Assembly (NCBI RefSeq): GCF_007997215.1
Contig: NZ_VORW01000007.1
Span: 1 to 64,000, forward strand
Origin: Algoriphagus aquimarinus
GTDB lineage: Bacteria > Bacteroidota > Bacteroidia > Cytophagales > Cyclobacteriaceae
Reading direction: 5' to 3'
DNA length: 64,000 nt
Shown here one piece after another: positions 54,092 to 61,533 of the stretch. Both the position numbers and the translations under genes were made by a program. The notes beneath the pieces were generated by a model. That model worked only from the letters and a program-made list of their open reading frames with translations. It was not told where the DNA came from and ran no database searches. The stretch's first letter is position 1, and each line of letters starts with the position of its first letter.

Positions 54092-55543
54092 ATGTCTTCC
54101 AAAAGAAAAATTACGGTTGCCTATGGTGACGGGATCGGTCCCGAAATCATGAAGGCTACTTTGGCGATCCTCGAAGCAGCTGGAGCTCAGCTCGAATACG
54201 ATGTAATCGAAATCGGAGAGCAAGTTTATCTCAAAGGAATCAGTTCTGGTATGGAACCAAATGCTTTTGAATCGCTTAGAGAAACGAAAATCTTCTTGAA
54301 GGCACCTATCACGACTCCTCAAGGTGGAGGTTTTAAATCGCTCAACGTGACCACCAGAACTTCCTTTGGTTTGTATGCGAACGTGAGACCTTGTAAATCA
54401 TTTTCTCCATTTATCCACACGTATTTCCCAGAGACTGATTTGGTGATTATCCGTGAAAATGAAGAGGATTTATACGCAGGTATCGAGCACAGACAAACTC
54501 AGGAAGTTTGTCAGTCTTTGAAGTTGATTTCTAAGCCAGGTTCTGAGAAAATTATCCGATATGCATTTGAGTATGCTAAGAAATACGGTCGCAAGAAAGT
54601 GACTTGTATGACTAAGGATAACATCATGAAGATTGCGGATGGATTGTTCCACCGGACATTTGATGAGATTTCTAAAGAATATCCAGAAATCAAAGTGGAT
54701 CACAAAATCATCGATATCGGAACTGCTCTGATCGCGGATCGACCAGAGACTTTCGATGTAATTGTGACATTAAATCTTTACGGAGATATTATTTCAGATG
54801 TAGCAGCTCAGGTTACTGGTTCTGTAGGACTTGGTGGTTCTGCCAATGTCGGCGAGGAAGTAGCCATGTTTGAAGCTATTCACGGTTCTGCTCCTGATAT
54901 CACAGGGATGGGAATCGCCAATCCATCTGGATTGCTAAATGGTGCGATCATGATGTTGGTTCACATCGGTCAGCCTGAGATCGCAGAGAAAATCTCCAAT
55001 GCTTGGATGAAAACGTTGGAAGATGGTATTCATACGGGTGACATCTATCAGGAAGGTCTTTCTAGCAAGAAAGCCGGTACTGAAGAATTTGCCAATGCTG
55101 TAATAGAACGATTGGGGCAGGTTCCGTCTACTATGGTTCCAGCTTCATTTGACAAGGATACTACTCCTATGAATGTGTTCGTTTCGCCAGTGGTCAAAGC
55201 TAAAAAAGAATTGATCGGTGTGGATGTGTTTGTAGATTGGGATGAGCCAGGAAGAAATCCTCAGATCTTAGGCGAGAAACTTCGCCAGACAAATGCGGAT
55301 GGACTTCAGTTGACTTTGATCACTAACCGTGGAATCAAAGTATTCCCTGATGGCATGCGTGAAACATTCTGTACGGATCACTGGAGATGTAGATTCCAAA
55401 CTCCGGAGCAGTCTACGATCTCTCATGCTCAGATTCGTGAACTTCTGAAGCAAGTAGAAGAATTAGGATTTGACTTCATCAAAACTGAGAATCTATATTC
55501 TTTCGACGGTGTAAGAGGATATTCTCTAGCACAGGGAGAGTAA
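54092..55543 (+). CDS. icd: NADP-dependent isocitrate dehydrogenase (Thermus-type, extended)
   Basis: The enzyme converts isocitrate to 2-oxoglutarate in the citric-acid cycle. The 483 residues are longer than E. coli Icd because of a C-terminal extension of about 140 residues (from about 340), as in the Thermus thermophilus type. The core has AYGDGIGPEIM, the substrate loop TTRTSFGLYANVRPCKSF and the NADP-site NLYGDIISDVAAQVTGSVGLG and FEAIHGSAPDITG. The extension begins near VFVSPVVKAKKELIGVDVFV and has a compact alpha/beta pattern. A single-gene unit with a terminator. Confidence 0.95.
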   Translation: MSSKRKITVAYGDGIGPEIMKATLAILEAAGAQLEYDVIEIGEQVYLKGISSGMEPNAFESLRETKIFLKAPITTPQGGGFKSLNVTTRTSFGLYANVRPCKSFSPFIHTYFPETDLVIIRENEEDLYAGIEHRQTQEVCQSLKLISKPGSEKIIRYAFEYAKKYGRKKVTCMTKDNIMKIADGLFHRTFDEISKEYPEIKVDHKIIDIGTALIADRPETFDVIVTLNLYGDIISDVAAQVTGSVGLGGSANVGEEVAMFEAIHGSAPDITGMGIANPSGLLNGAIMMLVHIGQPEIAEKISNAWMKTLEDGIHTGDIYQEGLSSKKAGTEEFANAVIERLGQVPSTMVPASFDKDTTPMNVFVSPVVKAKKELIGVDVFVDWDEPGRNPQILGEKLRQTNADGLQLTLITNRGIKVFPDGMRETFCTDHWRCRFQTPEQSTISHAQIRELLKQVEELGFDFIKTENLYSFDGVRGYSLAQGE

Positions 55544-55580
55544 TGGGATTAGAAATTTGAAATCTCAAATTTGAAATTAT

Positions 55581-55609
55581 AAGGGAGTGGGGTGACCTGC
55601 TCCCTTTTT
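55581..55609 (+). terminator. Terminator of icd
   Basis: AAGGGAG and CTCCCTT form a 7-base-pair stem with a 12-base loop and end in a T run of five. It lies 38 bases after the icd stop. Confidence 0.7.
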
Positions 55610-55631
55610 GCATAGTAGTGGGTTTTTGTTC

Positions 55632-55692
55632 AAGTCTTCAGACCTGTCCGATGCCAGGCGGGCTTGGATCCACAAAAATGAAGTCTTCAGAC
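55632..55692. repeat. Direct repeat of AAGTCTTCAGAC
   Basis: The 12-base AAGTCTTCAGAC occurs at 55632-55643 and 55681-55692. Between them lies CCTGTCCGATGCCAGGCGGG, similar in core to short extragenic repeats elsewhere in this gap. Confidence 0.6.
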
Positions 55693-55704
55693 TTCCATAA
55701 TTTT

Positions 55705-55712
55705 TATCTTTG
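55705..55712 (+). promoter_or_regulatory. Orphan -7 element in the icd-glycosyltransferase gap
   Basis: TATCTTTG matches TAnnTTTG exactly but lies about 390 bases before the next gene and has no -33 partner. It may drive a long leader of the glycosyltransferase gene or a small RNA, or be chance. Confidence 0.3.
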
Positions 55713-55831
55713 TCCCTTTTGCGGTAGAACTTTTTGACCATAAAATTGAAAAGAGCTTAAGGTTTTGAAATTAGAATACATCTGTTTTGATGCACTGAGG
55801 ACATGGCTATATCTTCCTATGTGGTTTAAAT

Positions 55832-55871
55832 AAATTCAATGGTCAATGTTCAAATTCAATGGACAAGTTTA
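55832..55871. repeat. Imperfect 20-base tandem repeat
   Basis: Two copies of AAATTCAATGG followed by a related CAA-GTT segment lie side by side (55832-55851 and 55852-55871). The first 11 bases are identical. Confidence 0.6.
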
Positions 55872-56102
55872 CGACTCTGATTGAATACTGAGACTGCGAC
55901 TTAATGTTTTTCCTCAAATTTGATTTTATGGCCAGCTACTTGGTACTTTGTACTTAGGACATGGTACACTTATGAAATCGAGCCTGCCTGAGGGAGACAG
56001 GCATATCGAAAACACACACGAAGAATAATTATTCATAGTGCGAGATTCTCCCGAAACAAGTCGGGACAGGCTATCTGACCATTGAAAGACAATTAGAAAC
56101 AG

Positions 56103-57392
56103 ATGAAAAAACGAGTTTTAATTATAACCTACTACTGGCCGCCGAGTGGAGGTTCCGGCGTGCAGCGTTGGCTGAAATTTGCCAAATACCTACCTGAAGC
56201 TGGTTGGGAGCCAGTAATTTTTACGCCTGAGAATCCAGATTTTGACCTGAAAGACGAGAGTCTGGAAAAGGAAATCTCTACCAATCTGGAGGTAATGAAA
56301 TTCCCGATTTGGGAACCTTATCAGTTGTTGGATAGAATTAGAGGTAAAAAAGAATCACATCCAGGAAGAGTGCTGGAACAAAAAGAGCAAAGTTTTATAG
56401 AAAAAGCCGCGATCTGGCTTAGAGCTAATCTGATGGTTCCTGATCCAAGAGTCTTCTGGGTAAAACCTTCAGTGAAATTCTTGACCGAACTAGTGGAGAA
56501 AGGGCAGTTTGATGCCGTAATCACTACGGGACCACCGCATTCCATGCATTTGATCGGAAGGGATCTGAAAAGGAAAACAGGTGTTTTTTGGTTGGCAGAT
56601 TTTCGAGATCCTTGGTCTCAGTGGGAGTTTCTGGATAAGCTGCCCATGCAAAATCGAGTACGAGACAAGCATAAGAAAATGGAGCAGGAAGTTCTTAATG
56701 AAGCAGATGTAGTAACTACGATTTCTCCTACGTTTCAGCATGATTTGGAACAAGTAGCAAATCGTAAAATCAATCTAATTACCAATGGATTTGATGATAC
56801 TGATATTCCAGAAGGTTTTTCTGTTGGCGAGAAAAAAGCTGGCAGTTTGCACCTTGTTTATACTGGGATTATAGATTCGATCAGGAATCCCATGCCTTTG
56901 CTGAAAGCTATGCGAGAGGAATTTTCTAAGGAAAAAGGAGATGTGAAATTCACTTTTGTAGGCAGAGTGAGTGACCAAGTTCGTGGGGAAATAGCGGCTG
57001 ATTCCTGGCTTTCAACTCATGTACATTTTGCTGGATATGTCTCGCATCAGGAAGTCTTCGGGTTTTATGAGAAAGCCGATGCTTTGGCTTTGATTCTCAC
57101 CAGTACTAAAAATGCGAAGGGAAATATTCCTGGGAAGCTATTTGAATACATGGCGACGACTTTGCCTATTCTGGCTTTAGGAGATCCAGAGGGGGATTCT
57201 GCCAAGATTTTGAAAGAGGCTGAGGCAGGTCAGGTTTTCTCTCATTCGGATCATGTGGCCATTCAAGTTAGCTTGAGGAGGTTGTTTGAGCGCAGTGGCA
57301 AAGCCGAATCTGCCAGAGGAATTGATCAGTATTCCCGAAGAAATCTAAGTGTTCAACTAGCCAAATTATTGGATGCAGATTCAATTTCTTGA
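56103..57392 (+). CDS. Family 4-type glycosyltransferase
   Basis: The 429-residue GT-B protein starts MKKRVLIITYYWPPSGGSGV, then QRWLKFAKYLPEAGWEPVIF, the acceptor-binding opening of the GT4 type. The C-terminal half has HLVYTGIIDSIRNPMPLLKAM and the donor-binding ENKADALALILTSTKNAKGNIPGKLFEYMA-like region (EYMATTLPILAL). It probably adds sugars in a surface polysaccharide; specificity is unknown. Its stop overlaps the DegT aminotransferase start by 20 bases, which suggests coordinated translation. Confidence 0.88.
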   Translation: MKKRVLIITYYWPPSGGSGVQRWLKFAKYLPEAGWEPVIFTPENPDFDLKDESLEKEISTNLEVMKFPIWEPYQLLDRIRGKKESHPGRVLEQKEQSFIEKAAIWLRANLMVPDPRVFWVKPSVKFLTELVEKGQFDAVITTGPPHSMHLIGRDLKRKTGVFWLADFRDPWSQWEFLDKLPMQNRVRDKHKKMEQEVLNEADVVTTISPTFQHDLEQVANRKINLITNGFDDTDIPEGFSVGEKKAGSLHLVYTGIIDSIRNPMPLLKAMREEFSKEKGDVKFTFVGRVSDQVRGEIAADSWLSTHVHFAGYVSHQEVFGFYEKADALALILTSTKNAKGNIPGKLFEYMATTLPILALGDPEGDSAKILKEAEAGQVFSHSDHVAIQVSLRRLFERSGKAESARGIDQYSRRNLSVQLAKLLDADSIS

Positions 57393-58458
57393 CCTTAAAA
57401 GAATGGATGAGGAGCTTAAAGCCGCTTTGAAATCCAAGTTTTCCGATATGCTCGACAAAGGCATTTTTTCTGGAGGGGATGAAGTGAATCTTTTGGAGTC
57501 TCAAATTTCAACCTATCTCAAATCTCCATTTTCGATTGCTTGTGCAAATGGAACCGATGCACTGGAGCTCGCCTTGCGAGCGCTTGAAATTGGAGTGGGA
57601 GATGAAGTAATCGTTCCTGCGATGACCTGGGTTTCTACCGCAGAAGTTGTGGTGATGGTGGGAGCGACGCCAGTATTTTGGGATACGGATGCAGATGGAC
57701 TTTTAGCTTCTGATTGGGAAAAAGCGATCACGTCAAAAACCAAAGCTGTGATTCCAGTGCATCTCTATGGGAAGATGGTGGATATGGAGTCGTTGATGCA
57801 AAAAGCTAAAAAACATAAGCTTTTTGTGATTGAAGACGGAGCACAATCATTTGGCTCATACCAAAATGAAAAGGGCGCAGGCACTTTCGGTGATGTGGGC
57901 TGTTTGAGTTTTTATCCGACCAAAAACTTGGGAGCTTTGGGAGAAGCTGGAATGTGTTTGACAAATTCTGCTGAATTAAATAAACGAATAAGACTGCTAC
58001 TCAATCACGGGCAGTTAGTTCGAGATGAACATGAGTTGCTAGGTAGAAACAGCCGAATTGATTCTATTCAAGCAGGGTTCTTAAATGCCATTTTCGAGAA
58101 ATTCGATTTGTTCCAAACGCGAAGGAAGAACTTTGCAAGCATGTATTTGGAAGGACTTACAGGAATCGATGGATTACAATTTCCAACGTCTATTTTAGAA
58201 GAAGGTCATAACGCCCACCTTTTAGTAATCCAAACAGTCCGAAGAGTTGAGTTAAAACTTTTTCTCATGGACAAAGGAATTGGAACCGCTATTCATTATC
58301 CACATATTTTGCCGGATATGAAGCCTTTTCACAGTGATGGAAATTTTTCAAATGCCAGAAAGCTAAGCAAACAGGTACTTTCATTGCCACTTAATCCTTG
58401 GATGAAGGAAGGAGAAATAGAATATATAGTTAAGGCTATTCGGGACTTTTTCACTTAA
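57373..58458 (+). CDS. DegT/DnrJ/EryC1/StrS-family aminotransferase
   Basis: This 361-residue PLP enzyme adds an amino group to a nucleotide keto-sugar. Lys184 in FYPTKNLGALGEAG is the PLP lysine, Asp155 in EDGAQSFGS binds the pyridine nitrogen, and ACANGTDALELALRAL binds the phosphate. Family members of this type include FdtB, which works with FdtA, so a link with the FdtA-like cupin at 16184 is possible though distant. It overlaps the upstream glycosyltransferase gene. Confidence 0.92.
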   Translation: MQIQFLDLKRMDEELKAALKSKFSDMLDKGIFSGGDEVNLLESQISTYLKSPFSIACANGTDALELALRALEIGVGDEVIVPAMTWVSTAEVVVMVGATPVFWDTDADGLLASDWEKAITSKTKAVIPVHLYGKMVDMESLMQKAKKHKLFVIEDGAQSFGSYQNEKGAGTFGDVGCLSFYPTKNLGALGEAGMCLTNSAELNKRIRLLLNHGQLVRDEHELLGRNSRIDSIQAGFLNAIFEKFDLFQTRRKNFASMYLEGLTGIDGLQFPTSILEEGHNAHLLVIQTVRRVELKLFLMDKGIGTAIHYPHILPDMKPFHSDGNFSNARKLSKQVLSLPLNPWMKEGEIEYIVKAIRDFFT

Positions 58459-58466
58459 TTTCCCCA

Positions 58467-59606
58467 ATGACTTGGACTCAAGACCCAATATATGTCAGCG
58501 GTATGCTATGCGCATTTGTGCTGCTTGCAGTATGGCTGGTAAAATTCAAAGGATGGAAAACCATCGGTACACCTATTTTGGTGATACTGATTACGGCTAT
58601 AGCCGCTAACTCTGGAATCATCCCTACTGCTACTAATGGCAACCCGATTTACACCGGTGTATTTATGTATCTGGCTCCAATGGGGATTTTTATAGCATTG
58701 TTGGAAGTAGATCTCAAAAGTCTCAAGAAGGCAGGTTGGCCCATTCTACTTATGTTTTGCCTTGGCGGGTTGGGAACCATTGTCGGGGTGCTAGTCGCCT
58801 GGTTTCTGGTACAGCCTGCGGCAGAAATTGGGCCGATGGCAAATGCGGTGGCGGGAATGTATACAGGAACTTATATAGGTGGCAGTATAAATTTTAATGC
58901 AGTCGCACTGAGTTATCATGTCAATGATAATGCGGATTTATTTGCAGCTACGACAGTAGTTGATAACTTGATCGGAACTCCATGGATCATTGCCACATTG
59001 ATCCTTCCTAAGTATTTGCAGTCTTTTTTTCCTAGAAAAAAACTACTTCCATTAACAAATGAAAATCAAAAAATAAAGACTGAAGAATCAATCAGTATTG
59101 CGGGTTTAGCAAGCGTTCTGGGCTTAGCATTTTTAGCCATGGCAATTTCCAAGTTTATTGCTCAGGCTTTTCCTCAGATACCTGAGATTATAACACTTAC
59201 TACTTTGGCGCTGATTTTGGCGCAGATGCCATTTGTGAAGAAATTATCGGGCACACATACCATCGGATTTTTTCTTATTCTTCTTTTTCTAGCAACGATA
59301 GGTACACTTTGCGATCTAAGTACACTTTCTGGATTAGGTGATTTGGCAGGGACACTGATTCTTTTTGTGTCTATAATAGTTCTAACTCACGGTCTAGTGA
59401 TTTTTGGATTAGGCGCACTTCTCAAAATTGATTGGGATGTAATTGCCGTAGCTTCTCAGGCAAACGTGGGAGGGAACACTACGGCTTTGGCATCAGCGGA
59501 AAGTTTGAATCGCCCAGATCTGCTTATTCCAGGAGTGCTGGTGGGGAGTTTAGGGAATGCGCTGGGGACTTATGCGGGATTTTTCATTGCAGGGATTTTG
59601 GGTTGA
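58467..59606 (+). CDS. DUF819 family membrane protein
   Basis: The 379-residue integral membrane protein has about ten helices and matches DUF819: ANSGIIPTATNGNPIYTGVF near the start, AVAGMYTGTYIGGSINFNAVAL and the C-terminal VASQANVGGNTTALASAESL, paired glycine-rich motifs of the family. The family is thought to be a secondary transporter but no substrate is known. It follows the aminotransferase by 8 bases and ends the polysaccharide-type run; it may be unrelated in function. Confidence 0.88.
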   Translation: MTWTQDPIYVSGMLCAFVLLAVWLVKFKGWKTIGTPILVILITAIAANSGIIPTATNGNPIYTGVFMYLAPMGIFIALLEVDLKSLKKAGWPILLMFCLGGLGTIVGVLVAWFLVQPAAEIGPMANAVAGMYTGTYIGGSINFNAVALSYHVNDNADLFAATTVVDNLIGTPWIIATLILPKYLQSFFPRKKLLPLTNENQKIKTEESISIAGLASVLGLAFLAMAISKFIAQAFPQIPEIITLTTLALILAQMPFVKKLSGTHTIGFFLILLFLATIGTLCDLSTLSGLGDLAGTLILFVSIIVLTHGLVIFGLGALLKIDWDVIAVASQANVGGNTTALASAESLNRPDLLIPGVLVGSLGNALGTYAGFFIAGILG

Positions 59607-59713
59607 GTTCTTAATTGTATTAAGGAGTTTATTGTTTATAAAAATTGGTATTTGATATAGAATAAAAAATTTACTACCTTAAAATCTAAATTTACAGCAA
59701 TAATATTTTGCTT

Positions 59714-60343
59714 ATGGGTAGTACAGTTAATCTATTTATTTCAAGAAGCCCTAAAAAAACTTCAAATTCCCAATTAGATGACAAAGCCCTTTGGCAAAGT
59801 GTCAGAAAGGGGAATGATCTCGCATTTTCTAATTTGTACCAGCGTTATTCTAATTTACTTTTTAACTATGGAATGCACTTTTGCTACAATCGTGAGTTGG
59901 TCAAAGATTGTATACAAGAGCTTTTCACAACTATTTGGAATAGGAGAGAAGCACTTTCAGAGATTGATTCGGTCAAGTATTATCTTTTCAAATCTTTTAG
60001 AAACTTGCTTGTTCAGCACATCAGTAATGACCGAAAGCGCTTTGTTGATTTTAATGATTCTTATGAATTCGAGGAGTCAGATTCCTCTATAGAGAGTAGC
60101 ATTATTATAGAAGAATATCTCAAGGAAAATAAACAGAAAATTGCGATAGCACTTTTCAAAATTTCTAAAAGACAAAGAGAGATTGTAATACTTAAATACT
60201 TTAATGACTTAAGCTACGCTGAGATTTCGAGTCTAATGGATCTCACGCCTGCTTCTGCTCATAATCTTCTATCAAAAGCTTTGCAGTGTTTAAGGGTAGT
60301 CATAAATATTTTTTTGATAGGTGCGTTTTTTTTATGTTTTTGA
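59714..60343 (+). CDS. ECF-type RNA polymerase sigma factor with hydrophobic tail
   Basis: This 209-residue FecI-like sigma factor, started at ATG 59714 (a TTG is at 59708), has region 2 with DCIQELFTTIWNRRE and region 4 with ISKRQREIVILKYFNDLSYAEI and ASAHNLLSKALQCLR. It ends VVINIFLIGAFFLCF, a 15-residue hydrophobic tail not needed for DNA binding. TTTG (59651-59654) with TACCTTAA 20 bases on may form its promoter. It stands before a FecR anti-sigma factor and an STN-bearing receptor, the standard cell-surface signalling order. Confidence 0.92.
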   Translation: MGSTVNLFISRSPKKTSNSQLDDKALWQSVRKGNDLAFSNLYQRYSNLLFNYGMHFCYNRELVKDCIQELFTTIWNRREALSEIDSVKYYLFKSFRNLLVQHISNDRKRFVDFNDSYEFEESDSSIESSIIIEEYLKENKQKIAIALFKISKRQREIVILKYFNDLSYAEISSLMDLTPASAHNLLSKALQCLRVVINIFLIGAFFLCF

Positions 60344-60405
60344 TGCATGATTTTGATAATCAGTATTTTGAGAGTGATTTTCATATAGTTTTATTTTTTT
60401 TTTAG

Positions 60406-60434
60406 AAAAAGCCTCAGAAAAATGATGAGGTTTT
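60406..60434 (+). terminator. Weak hairpin with T run between sigma and fecR (attenuator-like)
   Basis: CCTCA (60412-60416) pairs with TGAGG (60426-60430), flanked by an A-rich upstream and T-run downstream. A weak terminator here would reduce fecR and receptor transcription relative to the sigma factor. Confidence 0.4.
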
Positions 60435-60476
60435 AATGCTTTCACACTCTTATAGGTATTAACCAAAGGAGATACA

Positions 60477-61490
60477 GTGAATCATCAGCCCAGCGATTAC
60501 GATAATTATACAATTGATGACTTTGTCATGGATCCATTTTTTAAAGAATGGGTACTCTATTCAGATCCGATTCATGATGAATTTTGGATGGAATGGAAAG
60601 AATCCAATCCTTCCAAAGTCAATAGAGTAGATGAAGCGAGGGCTTTGGTTTTAAGTCTCGAGAGGTCAAAACTTCAAATGAGTTCAGATGAATTGATTTC
60701 CGTGTGGGATTCCATCCAAAGCAACATCAAGCTGCCCCCAAAGTCTCTTGAATCTTCTTCTTCTCACAAAAGTAACTTTTGGCCTTTTGTGTCTGCAGCT
60801 GCGTCCATCGTATTAGCCATGCTTGTCTGGTATTGGTATGAGCTGCCAAAAGAAATAGAATACCTGACTGCTTTTGGAGAAACAAAAGAGATCATCCTGC
60901 CTGACAGCTCTGTAGTGATCCTGAATTCTAATTCCAGATTGACTTTTATCGATAATTGGGAAGGACTGATGGCTCGAGAAATATGGATAGAAGGAGAGGC
61001 TTTTTTCAGTGTGGTTCACAAAGTGGACCATCAGCCTTTTAAAGTCCTAAGTTCTCAAAATGTAGCGATAGAGGTTCTAGGGACAGAATTTAATGTGTAC
61101 AACAGGTCAGAGGAAACTGAAGTAGTACTCACCTCTGGAATGGTGACACTTAGCTTTCCGGTGAAAGAAAAAGAAGGTAAAATCCTGATGAATCCAGGTG
61201 ACCTAGTAGAGTTTAAGGAGAGTAAGTTTCAACGCAAAAAAGTAAACACTTCACTATATACTTCCTGGAAAGACAAAGTCCTCAATCTCGATGAAACAAG
61301 CCTTGATGAAATCATAAAGATGGCTAGAAATAATTACGGAATTGAGATTGAGGTCCAAAATGAGGATATCCTTAAGCAAACGGCGTCGGGCTCTATGCCG
61401 CTTCTGGATGCTGCCAATTTTATGGATCAAATTTCTAAGATCTTCAATATTGAAATAGTAAACGAACAAAATAAGTACCTGATTAAATAA
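60477..61490 (+). CDS. FecR family anti-sigma factor
   Basis: The 337-residue membrane protein has a cytosolic N-terminus (about 1-100; DFVMDPFFKEWVLYSD), one membrane helix at 101-121 (FWPFVSAAASIVLAMLVWYWY is the region), the periplasmic FecR domain (YLTAFGETKEIILPDSSVVIL to VLTSGMVTLSF) and a DUF4974 C-terminal domain (LDETSLDEIIKMARNNYGIEIEV). It holds the sigma factor until the receptor signals. The GTG start is supported by a strong Shine-Dalgarno AAAGGAGA at 60465-60472, four bases before it, which is unusual in this phylum. Confidence 0.93.
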   Translation: MNHQPSDYDNYTIDDFVMDPFFKEWVLYSDPIHDEFWMEWKESNPSKVNRVDEARALVLSLERSKLQMSSDELISVWDSIQSNIKLPPKSLESSSSHKSNFWPFVSAAASIVLAMLVWYWYELPKEIEYLTAFGETKEIILPDSSVVILNSNSRLTFIDNWEGLMAREIWIEGEAFFSVVHKVDHQPFKVLSSQNVAIEVLGTEFNVYNRSEETEVVLTSGMVTLSFPVKEKEGKILMNPGDLVEFKESKFQRKKVNTSLYTSWKDKVLNLDETSLDEIIKMARNNYGIEIEVQNEDILKQTASGSMPLLDAANFMDQISKIFNIEIVNEQNKYLIK

Positions 61491-61533
61491 CCCAAAATGA
61501 AGTATTTCCAAAATAACCTAAACCCTGTTTACA

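Larger units (their letters stand above)
55544..56102. other. Non-coding, repeat-rich 559-base gap
   Basis: No credible reading frame is present. The stretch contains the icd terminator, paired repeats, a 20-base tandem unit, an exact -7 element facing right at 55705-55712, and several short hairpin elements near the 3' end (GCCTG...CAGGC at about 55984-56004; TCCCGA...TCGGGA at 56049-56066). The shared CCTGTC/GACAGG core in three places suggests dispersed short repeats. Neither tRNA nor a known small RNA was recognised. Confidence 0.7.

Noticed and set aside
59432-59614. Short plus-strand frame over the end of the DUF819 gene
   Set aside because: Fully overlapped by the well-supported DUF819 protein and lacking any family pattern.
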